Below, one piece after another: positions 26,353-34,824 of a stretch of 64,000 nucleotides of DNA (the first letter of the stretch is position 1; each line of letters opens with the position of its first letter). This stretch comes from Mucilaginibacter aquariorum. Its GTDB lineage: Bacteria; Bacteroidota; Bacteroidia; Sphingobacteriales; Sphingobacteriaceae. The DNA lies in assembly GCF_024498135.1 (NCBI RefSeq), contig NZ_JANHOH010000001.1, positions 310,001 to 374,000 on the forward strand, read 5' to 3'. Made by a program: the position numbers and the translations under genes. A model generated the notes under the pieces. The model worked only from the letters and a program-made list of their open reading frames with translations. It was not told the origin of the DNA and did no database searches.

Positions 26353-26386
26353 AAACGCCCTCAGTGAAAGCTAAGGGCGTTTTTTA
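26353..26386 (+). terminator. Intrinsic terminator
   Basis: AAACGCCCT at 26353-26361 pairs with AGGGCGTTT at 26374-26382, followed by T-runs. It closes the 59-residue ORF. Confidence 0.8.
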
Positions 26387-26400
26387 TTAAAGTTCTCTCC

Positions 26401-26421
26401 TTGTTGGTGTCCCACCAACAA
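26401..26421. repeat. Short perfect inverted repeat
   Basis: TTGTTGGTG and CACCAACAA pair perfectly around a 3-base loop. No T-run follows, so it is not a standard terminator. It may be a REP-like element or part of the 5' region of the DUF92 gene. Confidence 0.5.
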
Positions 26422-26483
26422 AGGGAAAAAGGGATTTATCATACTACTCCTTTAAACAAAAAAAGTTATATGTTTGACGCACA

Positions 26484-27194
26484 ATGCCCCTAACCTACAT
26501 CATCTTCGCAATTATATTGCTTACAGCCTGTTATGCCAGCTATAAAACCGACAAATTAACCGGCAGTGGCGCTATAACCGGCGGTGTGGTTGCTTTCTGT
26601 ATTTACATGGGCACCGGGTTTACAGGCATTACTATGCTGGCTGCATTCTTTGTTTTAGCCACAATAGCCACATCCCACAAAAAGAATGCGAAGAATAAGT
26701 TAGGTGATGGCCAGCACCCCGAGAAGCGTGATGCCCGGCAGGTACTAGCCAACGGTGGTGTACCGGCGATATTAGGTTTGCTTGCCTTTATACTACCCGA
26801 AAACGCTTTATTGGCAACAGTATTAACAGCGGCAGCATTAGCATCGGCTACCGCAGATACCTTGTCGTCAGAACTGGGTACTGTTTACGGTAAGAGGTTC
26901 TATAACATCATCACTTTTAAACCTGACGAAAAGGGCAGGGATGGGGTAATAAGTTTAGAGGGTACACTCATCGGCATTGTAGGCGCGGCGGTTATAGCGG
27001 CCGTTTACGCTATCGTATTCGGTTGGAACAGCATGTTCTTATACATTATAATTGCCGGCGCAGTGGGTAACATAGCCGATTCCGTTTTGGGCGCCACGCT
27101 GGAAAGAAAAGGCTATATAAATAATAACGAAGTTAACTTCCTGAATACATTTGTAGCATCTATAGTTTGCTGTTTATTAACGTATTATAGCTAA
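26484..27194 (+). CDS. DUF92 membrane protein (TIGR00297)
   Basis: The 236-residue integral membrane protein has about six hydrophobic helices. The family pattern GSGAITGGVVAF, HKKNAKNKLGDG, RDARQVLANGGVPA, SATADTLSSELGT, RDGVISLEGTL and NIADSVLGATLERKG is intact. Relatives include plant VTE6-type phytyl-phosphate kinases, so a lipid/isoprenoid phosphate role is possible, but the bacterial function is unknown. It lies between a terminator and the convergent aspartate kinase gene. Confidence 0.9.
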   Translation: MPLTYIIFAIILLTACYASYKTDKLTGSGAITGGVVAFCIYMGTGFTGITMLAAFFVLATIATSHKKNAKNKLGDGQHPEKRDARQVLANGGVPAILGLLAFILPENALLATVLTAAALASATADTLSSELGTVYGKRFYNIITFKPDEKGRDGVISLEGTLIGIVGAAVIAAVYAIVFGWNSMFLYIIIAGAVGNIADSVLGATLERKGYINNNEVNFLNTFVASIVCCLLTYYS

Positions 27195-27206
27195 TGTATT
27201 AATCAG

Positions 27207-28463
27207 TTACTTTAACACAACCTGCGCGGTATTCCTGTTGGTTTGTTTCATTAAAACTGTTCTGCCGGCTGTTAATTCATCAAGTGTAGCATCAGTATAA
27301 TGCCTTAAAGTTGTCAGCGTGAGATCGCTGTTGTATTTCACTTTAAACAGTTCTTTTAATGCCAGCAATAGCTTATCAAACCGCTCTGCAGCGTAATCAA
27401 TACAGGCGGTAAAGCTTAGGGCCGATGTTTGCATCAGGTTAACCTTTATGTGATGATCTGCAAATACGCCGAAGATCTCGCTTAAATGACTCTCGGAGAT
27501 AAAAGAATAATCGTTGGTGAATATGGAGAGCAACACCTGGTTTTGTTTTACAATAATAACAGGCCTCTCAAATTTGCTGATCACATCAGCCTTTATCACC
27601 GTGCCCGGTGCATCGGGGTGAGTAAATGGCTTAACCAATAGGGGGATGTTGGCGTTCTGCAGCGGTTTTATGGTTTTTGGATGGATAACACTCGCCCCGT
27701 AATAAGTCATCTCTATGGCCTCCTGATAGCTTAATTCGTCAAACTTAATGGTGTCTGCAAAAAACTTTGGGTCGGCGTTTAATATGCCGGGCACATCTTT
27801 CCAGGTGGTAACAGATTCGGCCCCAAGGCACGATGCAAGTATAGATGCCGTATAATCAGAACCCTCGCGGCCAAGCGTTGTAGTAAAATTCTCTGATGTA
27901 CCGCCCAAAAAGCCCTGTGTTACCACTATGCTGTTATTTAACAACGCAGGGATATCTTTTTGGATGCTTGCACGGGTTTTATCCCAATCTACAATCCCTT
28001 CACGGTAAGTATTATCTGTGTGGATATAGCCGCGCACATCCAGCCATTTACTGGTGATGCCTTTATGATTGAACCACGCGTTAACAATACGGGTAGATAC
28101 CAGTTCGCCGATGGATACGATCTGGTCATAAATAAAGTCGTAATCGTCGTGCGGTTCGTCCTCTATCATCCAGTCAATCTCTACAAAGGTATTGGCTATA
28201 TCATTAAACACCGGGTGGTTCTCGCCAAACAGTTCGTGGGCTATATGGTAGTGATATTCTTTTATCCCTTCAAATATCTCATGCAGATCATCTGTTCCAT
28301 TGAAATAAGCATTGGTCAGTTTCTCCAGCTCATTAGTGGTTTTACCCATGGCAGATACCACCACCAATATTTGATTACCTATGTAATTATTTACAACATT
28401 GCCCAGGTTTATAACACCCTCTGCATCTTTAACAGATGCCCCGCCGAACTTAAATACCAGCAT
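27207..28463 (-). CDS. lysC: Aspartate kinase
   Basis: The enzyme phosphorylates aspartate, the entry to Lys, Thr, Met and diaminopimelate synthesis. The 418-residue monofunctional protein begins LVFKFGGASVKDAEGV, has TLGREGSDYTASILA in the kinase core and WKDVPGILNADP, and C-terminal ACT-like segments (about 300-400) for feedback control, with QTSALSFTACI. No homoserine dehydrogenase is fused. It overlaps the upstream DUF3298-like gene by 14 bp on the same strand, so they are translationally coupled. The Bacteroidota form is somewhat shorter than E. coli LysC. Confidence 0.95.
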   Translation of the reverse strand: MLVFKFGGASVKDAEGVINLGNVVNNYIGNQILVVVSAMGKTTNELEKLTNAYFNGTDDLHEIFEGIKEYHYHIAHELFGENHPVFNDIANTFVEIDWMIEDEPHDDYDFIYDQIVSIGELVSTRIVNAWFNHKGITSKWLDVRGYIHTDNTYREGIVDWDKTRASIQKDIPALLNNSIVVTQGFLGGTSENFTTTLGREGSDYTASILASCLGAESVTTWKDVPGILNADPKFFADTIKFDELSYQEAIEMTYYGASVIHPKTIKPLQNANIPLLVKPFTHPDAPGTVIKADVISKFERPVIIVKQNQVLLSIFTNDYSFISESHLSEIFGVFADHHIKVNLMQTSALSFTACIDYAAERFDKLLLALKELFKVKYNSDLTLTTLRHYTDATLDELTAGRTVLMKQTNRNTAQVVLK

Positions 28464-29268
28464 TTTTATGTATGTATTGTGCAGCGACAGATTGCGGTCG
28501 CATTAATTTTTTAATTTGTGAATAGGGTAGCAGCAATTCCGTTTTACCGGCCGCGTATGGTTTTATCTCGTATTGGTTATACACGAATTTGATGCCCGCG
28601 GGTGTAATGGAGTAATTTTCATTCAGGGCGAATTTATTATCCTTAAAAAAGTAATCGCGCGCAAGGGAAGAGGTGTCGGTCAGTTTTTCATTCTTCCTGA
28701 AGATCTGCTCGGCTATTTTTGTTAGTTCGGTGTGGTAGCCATCCACCAAAATATCATCAACCGTTACGTTTTTGTTGGTTTTACCATCCCAGTTTATAAA
28801 ACCGGTAAAGCTTGCACCATGCGCTCCTCCCTGAAAATTATAGCCGCCATACTCAAGCGCTACCAACGCCGAATCCTGGCCTATAACTTTAACATAGCTA
28901 TCCAGTATGTAATACATGGCCGATTTTGGATTGTCTTTTTTAAAATCTGCATACGATTTTAGAAAATTCGTAGCCATTGTATTCAAGCTGGTATCCGGCT
29001 TTTCGCTCAGCATAAAAAGGGTTAACAGTTTATGCTTAATAGTATCATTCAAAACAGCCTTGCCTTTAAACAGCGGATATTTTATACTAACTACAGTACA
29101 TGCACTATCCGGTTTGCTGCCACAATCGGCGGCACGCTCGTGTATGGCCTGGTAGGTATAGGCAAGCGTATCTTTAAATATGGCGTCGGGTTCTTTTTTA
29201 CCTGGATCGCCCCATTTGCACGCGCTTAACCCTAAAACAGCTAAAAGCAGGAGTGATGTTACTTTCAT
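28450..29268 (-). CDS. RsiV/DUF3298-like lipoprotein
   Basis: The 272-residue protein has a lipoprotein signal (SLLLLAVLGLSAC then KWGD). The N-terminal part follows a DUF4163 pattern and the C-terminal part matches DUF3298: ALEYGGYNFQGGAHG, FINWDGKTNKNVTVDDIL, YSITPAGIKFVYNQYEIKPYA and LLPYSQIKKLM. The fold is that of the RsiV ectodomain that binds lysozyme, but here there is no membrane helix or anti-sigma part, so the function is open. Its stop overlaps the aspartate kinase start. It lies 2 bp downstream of the GNAT gene. Confidence 0.85.
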   Translation of the reverse strand: MKVTSLLLLAVLGLSACKWGDPGKKEPDAIFKDTLAYTYQAIHERAADCGSKPDSACTVVSIKYPLFKGKAVLNDTIKHKLLTLFMLSEKPDTSLNTMATNFLKSYADFKKDNPKSAMYYILDSYVKVIGQDSALVALEYGGYNFQGGAHGASFTGFINWDGKTNKNVTVDDILVDGYHTELTKIAEQIFRKNEKLTDTSSLARDYFFKDNKFALNENYSITPAGIKFVYNQYEIKPYAAGKTELLLPYSQIKKLMRPQSVAAQYIHKNAGI

Positions 29269-29270
29269 AA

Positions 29271-29789
29271 TTATAAATTAGCTACCTGTTCTCTTGATAA
29301 GGATGCATTTAACCAACCGGCTTCTATGTTTGCCTCGTATTTTTTATAGAAGTTTATTGCAGGTTCGTTCCAGTCAAGCACCTGCCAAACCATGCCGCTA
29401 AAGCCCAGTTCACGGGTTTCCTGAAACAGACGGTCAAACAAGATCTTCCCTATGCCTTTACCGCGATATTCTTCGGTCACTATCAGGTCTTCCAGATAAA
29501 GTCTATTTCCTTTCCAGGTAGAATAGCGAACATAGTACAAGGCAAACGCAACTATGATACCATCAGCCTCTGCCACAAAAGCCTTCCAAACAGGTTTGTT
29601 TCCAAAACCGGCATCTTCAAATTCTTGCAGGGTAACGGTAACTTCTTCGGGTGCGCGTTCAAATAAAGCCAGTTCATGAACAAGTTCCATCAGCCTCGGG
29701 CAATCTGCCTTTACAGCAACACGGATATTAAGCCCCCCAACCCCCTGAAGGGGAAGTTTTTGATTTGCTGAGTTTGTAGTATCACTCAT
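29271..29789 (-). CDS. GNAT-family N-acetyltransferase
   Basis: The 172-residue protein has a clean GNAT fold: IRVAVKADCPRLMELVHELA, the central YLEDLIVTEEYRGKGIGKIL with the acetyl-CoA-binding R-G-K-G-I-G, and LDWNEPAINFYKKY. It resembles spermidine/thialysine acetyltransferases by layout. The first 25 residues are unusual: part of them (LPLQGVGGL) is encoded by a CCCCTTCAGGGGG-type intergenic repeat (29730-29756) that runs in frame into the gene. No other Met lies before the domain, so the repeat-encoded N-terminus is probably real. Confidence 0.92.
   Translation of the reverse strand: MSDTTNSANQKLPLQGVGGLNIRVAVKADCPRLMELVHELALFERAPEEVTVTLQEFEDAGFGNKPVWKAFVAEADGIIVAFALYYVRYSTWKGNRLYLEDLIVTEEYRGKGIGKILFDRLFQETRELGFSGMVWQVLDWNEPAINFYKKYEANIEAGWLNASLSREQVANL
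29730..29756. repeat. CCCCTGAAGGGG-type repeat inside GNAT gene
   Basis: A 27-bp G/C-rich element with the palindromic core CCCCTGAAGGGG and a preceding AAGCCCCCCAACC. This type of element is common between genes in Bacteroidota; here it lies inside the 5' end of a coding region. Confidence 0.6.
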
Positions 29790-29801
29790 TTAAATATTCT
29801 G

Positions 29802-30491
29802 TTAATTATTTTTATAATGTTTAATCACACGGCTGCCAAATATAGTGCTGCCTAAACGTACCATATTACTGCCCTGTTCAATTGCAACCTTATAGTCAGA
29901 CGACATGCCCATAGACAATGTATCAAACGATTCTTCCTTACGGAAGAAACTCACTTTTATACCGTCGAAAAAGGTTTTCAACTCGTAATACTCATCTTTT
30001 ATCTGCTTCTCAACATCGGTATTGGTGGCAATACCCATTAATCCGCGTATGCGAATATTCTTTAAAGTAGCGTATTCCTCGCTGCGTAACAGCTCAATAG
30101 CTTCGTCGAATCCTAAGCCAAATTTGGTTTCTTCGTCGGCAATATAAATTTGCAGCAGGCAGTCAATCACACGCTTATTTTTTTCGGCATGCTTATTTAT
30201 TTCCTGCAAAAGTTTTAAACTATCAACAGATTGTATCATGCTTACAAAGGGCGCAATATATTTAACCTTGTTGGTTTGCAAGTGGCCAATCAAGTGCCAT
30301 TCAATATCTTTAGGTAATTGTTCCTGCTTTTCAACCAATTCCTGTACTGTGTTTTCGCCAAATAAACGCTGCCCGGCATCATAGGCTTGCTGCAGGTCTG
30401 CTGCCGGTTTTGTTTTAGAAACAGCCAGCAGGGTAACATTTATATCCCCGGTTTCTTTTTTTAAGCTTTTGATATTATCTGCAATGCTCAT
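29802..30491 (-). CDS. YggS/PLPBP-family PLP-binding protein
   Basis: The family holds PLP and buffers vitamin B6 in the cytoplasm; it has no known enzymatic reaction. The 229-residue protein shows the Schiff-base Lys26 in LLAVSKTKP, RLFGENTVQEL, IEWHLIGHLQTNK, and the phosphate-binding LSMGMSSDYKVAIEQGSNMVRLGSTIFG. Length is normal. It lies 12 bp upstream of the GNAT gene in the same direction and diverges from the DUF4296 lipoprotein with a 42-bp gap. Confidence 0.95.
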   Translation of the reverse strand: MSIADNIKSLKKETGDINVTLLAVSKTKPAADLQQAYDAGQRLFGENTVQELVEKQEQLPKDIEWHLIGHLQTNKVKYIAPFVSMIQSVDSLKLLQEINKHAEKNKRVIDCLLQIYIADEETKFGLGFDEAIELLRSEEYATLKNIRIRGLMGIATNTDVEKQIKDEYYELKTFFDGIKVSFFRKEESFDTLSMGMSSDYKVAIEQGSNMVRLGSTIFGSRVIKHYKNN

Positions 30492-30533
30492 TTATCCGTA
30501 ATTTTGCTTTTTATAACGCCGCTAAATTACAGA

Positions 30534-31121
30534 ATGCAAAAATATATAAGCTTGTTTTTTTCAGTATTGCTTTATTTAACCGCTTGCAAAAGCAATGATG
30601 TGCCAAATGGTATCATTGAAGAGAAGGAGATGATAAGCTTACTTACCGATGTACACATAACTGATGGAGCTATATATTCGCTGCCGCAAATACCCGATAG
30701 CCTTTATAAATATGGGAGGGATAAATATGTTGCTGTGTTTAAAAAACATCATACAACCGATGATCAATTTCAAAAAAGCCTGAAATATTATACTACACAA
30801 CCGGATAGGTTACAGGAAATGTATAATAAGATAGATGTTATTATTAAAGCTAAAATAGACTCTATAAACCAGGCGCAGAAGAAGGAAAATGATGCAAAAA
30901 ACAAGGTTGATAGTGCTGCGAGAAGTAAAACAAATTCAATAAAGCACCCTGCTGATACAATAAAGCCGGTTGCAAGGAAACTAAACGCTAGAGCCAGGAT
31001 CGATTCCATGAGGCAAGCCAGGAAACTTGCTACGAAAGCCAGGATCGATTCAGTAAAGCGTAGCGCAAACAAAACTAAACAAGCCCGAAAGAAATTTAAG
31101 AATGCTGTATCCCCTCAATAG
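30534..31121 (+). CDS. DUF4296 lipoprotein with basic repeat tail
   Basis: From the ATG at 30534 the protein has 195 residues: lipoprotein signal (ISLFFSVLLYLTAC then KSND), a DUF4296 domain (MISLLTDVHITDGAIYSL, FQKSLKYYTTQPDRLQEMY, IDVIIKAKIDSINQAQKK) and a highly basic tail with repeated ARARIDSMRQARK / TKARIDSVKRS units. A TTG at 30504 was rejected as start because it puts ten residues before the signal. The tail may touch acidic surface polymers or DNA (inference). It overlaps mutS2 by 20 bp. Confidence 0.85.
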   Translation: MQKYISLFFSVLLYLTACKSNDVPNGIIEEKEMISLLTDVHITDGAIYSLPQIPDSLYKYGRDKYVAVFKKHHTTDDQFQKSLKYYTTQPDRLQEMYNKIDVIIKAKIDSINQAQKKENDAKNKVDSAARSKTNSIKHPADTIKPVARKLNARARIDSMRQARKLATKARIDSVKRSANKTKQARKKFKNAVSPQ

Positions 31122-33465
31122 CGCAGATAAGCTTGGGTTCACCGAGGTAAAGGAACTGATAAAAGCGCATTGCCTTAGTGTTATGGGCCAGGAAATGGTT
31201 AATAAGATCCAGGTAATGAGTAATTATGACCTGATTGCCAAATTCCTGAACCAGGCAAACGAGTTTAAGAACATCCTGCAGAATGATGCAGCCCTGCCTA
31301 TAAATAATTTTTACGATATAAAATCGCTGGCCAATAAGGCGCGCATCGAAGGTTCGTTTTTATCTGAGGAAGAGTTTTTTCAGGTACAGGCGTCGTTAAC
31401 TACCGTTTTCGCGGTGATAGCTTATTTTAGCGAACGCGAAGGCGTATACCCCAATTTGGAAGCCCTGTTTGAACACCTGCCGATAGAGAAAGCTATCCTG
31501 AAAAAGATAGATCTGATCATCGATCCAAAAGGGAAAATAAGGCACAATGCATCGCGCGAGCTGATGGATATCACATCAGGTATTGCCAAGGCCGAACAGG
31601 AAGCCCGTAAAAAAATAGACCAGATCTTTAAAACCGCATCAAGCAACGGCTGGACGGCCGATGGTTCGTTAACCGTGCGTGATGGCCGCATCTGTATCCC
31701 TTTATTGGCCGAGAATAAGCGAAAGATAAAAGGTTTTATACATGATGAATCGGCATCGGGCCAAACGGTGTATATCGAACCGGAAGAAGTGTTCTCGCTC
31801 AATAACCGTATCCGCGACCTGGAGTTTGACCGCCGCCGCGAGATCATTAAGATATTAACCTCGTTAACGGACGAATTAAGGCCTTATGTGCCGCTTTTGT
31901 TATCGTACCACGGCTTGCTTACCAAGCTCGACTTTGTACGAGCCAAGGCCCTGTTTGCTATTGATATTGAAGGCGAAATGCCCAAGGTGGTTAACGAAGC
32001 AAGGCTAAGGTTGCTAAATGCCCGCCACCCTTTACTATACCTGAGTTTTAAGAAAGACCATAAAACCGTTGTGCCGCTTAATGTTGGCATTGACGAAGGT
32101 ACCCGGGTGATAGTAGTATCGGGTCCTAACGCCGGTGGTAAATCTGTTTGTATGAAAACGGTTGGCCTGCTGCAAATGATGGTACAGGCAGGTTTATTGA
32201 TACCTGCAAGTGCCGATAGCGTGGTAGGGGTGTTTAGGCAGATTTTTGTTGATATTGGTGATGACCAGTCGATTGAAAGCGATTTGAGTACTTATAGCGC
32301 TCATTTATCTAAAATGAAGAAATTTGTGGAAGATGCCAATGGCAAAACGCTGATACTGATAGATGAGTTTGGTACCGGTACCGACCCGCAGTTTGGCGGC
32401 CCCATTGCCGAAGCCGTATTGGAAGCGCTGAACCATAAAAAGGTGAGGGGCATGGTGACCACGCACTACTCTAACCTTAAGATCTTCGCCAGCCATACCG
32501 AGGGGATAGAGAATGCCTCCATGCTGTTCAATAATACCGAAATGCTGCCCATGTATATGCTGGAGGTTGGCAAGCCGGGCAGCTCGTATGCTTTTGAGAT
32601 AGCGCAAAAAATAGGCCTGCCGCAAAATGTGCTTAACCTGGCCAAAAACAAAATAAGCAGCGGGCAGAAAAAGGTTGACAGTTTATTGGTTGACCTGGAG
32701 CGCGAAAAGAAGGAGATATTTGATACCAAGCTAAAGCTGGACAAGCAGCAGCGACGTGTGGATAGCTTACTGGCCGAGAATGAAGAGCTGAAAAGCTTCT
32801 TAGACGAGAACAGGAAAGCGTTATTGAAAGAAGCCAAGCAGGAAGCAAAGAATATTATCCTGAATGCGAACAAGCTGGTTGAAAACACAATTGCCGAAAT
32901 AAAAAGTAGTAATGCCGATAAAGAGATCACCAAAAACCTGCGCGATAACTTAACAGTAGAACTTCAGAAAAACACGGTTAAACCCGATGTTGTAAAACCA
33001 AAGGTGGCTGCAGATGAAGATATTAAACCGGGCGATTGGGTTAAACTGATAGATGGCGATACCACAGGACAGGTGATAGAGCTGATAAAAGACAACGTAG
33101 TTATTGCTATGGGCGAACTGCGGACCGTTGTTAAGCGTAAACGTTTAGAGAAGGTTACAAAAGCCGCCGTACCAAAAGAACTGCGCAAATCAATGAATAG
33201 CCACACCAGCGATATCGCCAGCTTTAGTCCGGAGATTGACGTACGTGGCATGCGTACCGAAGACGCGCTGTTTGCCATAGAGAAACTTTTTGACCGCGCC
33301 CTGATGATGGGTTTTGGTACACTGAAAATATTACACGGTAAAGGCGATGGTATTTTGCGCAAAATGATACGCCAATACCTGAAAAAATATGACCAGGTTG
33401 ACCGTATGGAAGATGAGCACCCGGACAGGGGCGGTGATGGGATTACCTATGTTTATTTAAAATAG
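31102..33465 (+). CDS. mutS2: MutS2 endonuclease
   Basis: MutS2 binds branched DNA and stalled ribosomes; its Smr domain is a nuclease in several species. The 787-residue protein has the MutS core and clamp, the ATPase with Walker A GPNAGGKSV near residue 343, LILIDEFGTGTDPQFG, a long coiled coil (about 520-630, with LEREKKEIFDTKLKLDKQQRR), a KOW-like segment (KPGDWVKLIDGDTTGQV), and a C-terminal Smr domain from IDVRGMRTEDAL with LHGKGDGILRKMIR. Full length. It overlaps the DUF4296 gene by 20 bp. Confidence 0.97.
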   Translation: MLYPLNSADKLGFTEVKELIKAHCLSVMGQEMVNKIQVMSNYDLIAKFLNQANEFKNILQNDAALPINNFYDIKSLANKARIEGSFLSEEEFFQVQASLTTVFAVIAYFSEREGVYPNLEALFEHLPIEKAILKKIDLIIDPKGKIRHNASRELMDITSGIAKAEQEARKKIDQIFKTASSNGWTADGSLTVRDGRICIPLLAENKRKIKGFIHDESASGQTVYIEPEEVFSLNNRIRDLEFDRRREIIKILTSLTDELRPYVPLLLSYHGLLTKLDFVRAKALFAIDIEGEMPKVVNEARLRLLNARHPLLYLSFKKDHKTVVPLNVGIDEGTRVIVVSGPNAGGKSVCMKTVGLLQMMVQAGLLIPASADSVVGVFRQIFVDIGDDQSIESDLSTYSAHLSKMKKFVEDANGKTLILIDEFGTGTDPQFGGPIAEAVLEALNHKKVRGMVTTHYSNLKIFASHTEGIENASMLFNNTEMLPMYMLEVGKPGSSYAFEIAQKIGLPQNVLNLAKNKISSGQKKVDSLLVDLEREKKEIFDTKLKLDKQQRRVDSLLAENEELKSFLDENRKALLKEAKQEAKNIILNANKLVENTIAEIKSSNADKEITKNLRDNLTVELQKNTVKPDVVKPKVAADEDIKPGDWVKLIDGDTTGQVIELIKDNVVIAMGELRTVVKRKRLEKVTKAAVPKELRKSMNSHTSDIASFSPEIDVRGMRTEDALFAIEKLFDRALMMGFGTLKILHGKGDGILRKMIRQYLKKYDQVDRMEDEHPDRGGDGITYVYLK

Positions 33466-33517
33466 ACGTATTTATTTTTGATGAAGCATTGATGAATATT
33501 TTTTACAAGCTGTTAAA

Positions 33518-33573
33518 TCAATAACTCAATAACTCAATAACTCAATAACTCAATAAATCAATAATTCAATAAT
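33518..33573. repeat. 8-bp tandem repeat, seven units
   Basis: TCAATAAC is repeated: four exact copies, then TCAATAAA and two TCAATAAT. It lies in the 115-bp gap after mutS2, and its last unit ends 7 bp before the start of the next gene. Copy number could vary by slippage and alter expression of the SGNH gene. Confidence 0.75.
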
Positions 33574-33580
33574 TATTCTG

Positions 33581-34654
33581 ATGAAACGTTCTGCATTTTT
33601 CCTATTCCTAACCTTAGCCTTTGTCACCCTCAACTCCCGGGCGCAAACTATTATCAATTTTAATAACCCCAGTGTGAAATACATGGGCCGTATTGCTTTG
33701 CAGGATAGCTCTGCCGAACTTACCTGGACGGCATCGTCGGTAATTATCAATTTTAATGGTACAGCTGCTAAGGCCACTTTGAGGGATGATACAGGGCTTG
33801 ATCGTGTAACCGTTGTAGTTGATGGCAGGGTTACCAATACTGCCATACAGCCGGCCAAAAATCCAACAGAATATGAGCTGGTATCGGGCCTGCCAAAAGG
33901 CAACCACAGGTTAGAGCTGTTTAAGCGTACCGAGTATGATATGGGCAGCCTGTACTTCTACAACTTTAATATCAACGGGAAAATACTGGCACCGCCGGTT
34001 AATGCCCATAGAATAGAATTTTACGGTAACTCCATTACCTGTGGTTATGCTATTGAAGATACCGCGGGCAAGGATAGGGGAACAGCCGAGTTTGAGAATG
34101 GCTATAAAAGCTATGCGAATATCACCGCACGCCACTTTAATGCCTATTATCATTCGATATCCAAAAGCGGGATAGGTGTGGTTATCAGTTGGTTTGATTA
34201 TGTAATGCCCGATATTTATGATAGGGTTAAAGCGCATGATCCTTCCGCTAAATGGGATTTTAAGAAGTACACTCCCGAACTGGTTATAGTTAACCTGTTT
34301 CAGAACGATTCGTGGTTAACTCAAAATAAGGAGCATCCGCAGTTTAAAAAGCTTTTTGGCACTACGCCGCCAACACCCGAATTTATTATTGAGCATTATA
34401 AGGAGTTTATTAGATCAATCAGGAGCAAATATCCAAAGGCTAAAATAATTTGCGCTTTAGGTGCTATGGATGCTACAAAAGAAGGCTCGCCATGGCCGGG
34501 ATACATTGAAAAAGCCGTTGCCGGCTTGCATGATAAAGGTATTTATACCCATTTCTTCCCTTATAAGAACACACCGGGCCACCCAAGCGCCCAAGAGCAG
34601 CAGGCTATGGCCGATGACCTGATCGCGTACATTACAAAGACGTTTAAGTGGTAG
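33581..34654 (+). CDS. Secreted SGNH/GDSL esterase (CE2-like)
   Basis: The 357-residue protein has a signal peptide (AFFLFLTLAFVTLNSRAQ), an N-terminal jelly-roll of about 115 residues (VVVDGRVTNTAI), and a C-terminal SGNH hydrolase: nucleophile Ser in FYGNSITCGY near 150, NLFQNDSW for the Asn block, and HPSAQEQ near 345 with the catalytic His. The N-terminal beta domain plus SGNH core is the arrangement of CE2 acetyl esterases, which deacetylate xylan or other glycans. It is probably periplasmic or outer-membrane. The 8-bp tandem repeat sits directly upstream. Confidence 0.9.
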   Translation: MKRSAFFLFLTLAFVTLNSRAQTIINFNNPSVKYMGRIALQDSSAELTWTASSVIINFNGTAAKATLRDDTGLDRVTVVVDGRVTNTAIQPAKNPTEYELVSGLPKGNHRLELFKRTEYDMGSLYFYNFNINGKILAPPVNAHRIEFYGNSITCGYAIEDTAGKDRGTAEFENGYKSYANITARHFNAYYHSISKSGIGVVISWFDYVMPDIYDRVKAHDPSAKWDFKKYTPELVIVNLFQNDSWLTQNKEHPQFKKLFGTTPPTPEFIIEHYKEFIRSIRSKYPKAKIICALGAMDATKEGSPWPGYIEKAVAGLHDKGIYTHFFPYKNTPGHPSAQEQQAMADDLIAYITKTFKW

Positions 34655-34662
34655 GTTCCTTT

Positions 34663-34690
34663 GTCATCCTGAGCGATAGCGAAGGATCTA
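34663..34690. repeat. REP-like intergenic element
   Basis: GTCATCCTGAGCGATAGCGA begins a short element of the GTCATCCTGAGCG...GAAGGATCT type often seen between genes in Bacteroidota. It is adjacent to the larger inverted repeat that follows. Confidence 0.55.
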
Positions 34691-34713
34691 TTATGAACTA
34701 TGCATAACCACCC

Positions 34714-34811
34714 TGTCATTTCGAATGAGGTACGAGGAGAAATCTTGTTCGACATGACTATCGGCGACAAGCAAGTAATAACAAGATTTCTCACTATCGT
34801 TCGAAATGACA
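34714..34811. repeat. MITE-like imperfect inverted repeat, about 98 bp
   Basis: The left arm begins TGTCATTTCGAATGAG and the right arm ends CGTTCGAAATGACA. The arms also share GAGAAATCTTGTT in inverted order. It lies between the SGNH gene and the convergent hydrophilic-protein gene. No transposase is present, so if mobile it depends on another element. Confidence 0.65.
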
Positions 34812-34824
34812 TATATGTAACTGC

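Noticed and set aside
31422-31847. 141-codon minus-strand ORF within mutS2
   Set aside because: Antisense shadow of a strongly conserved gene; Ser/Arg-rich and without family features.
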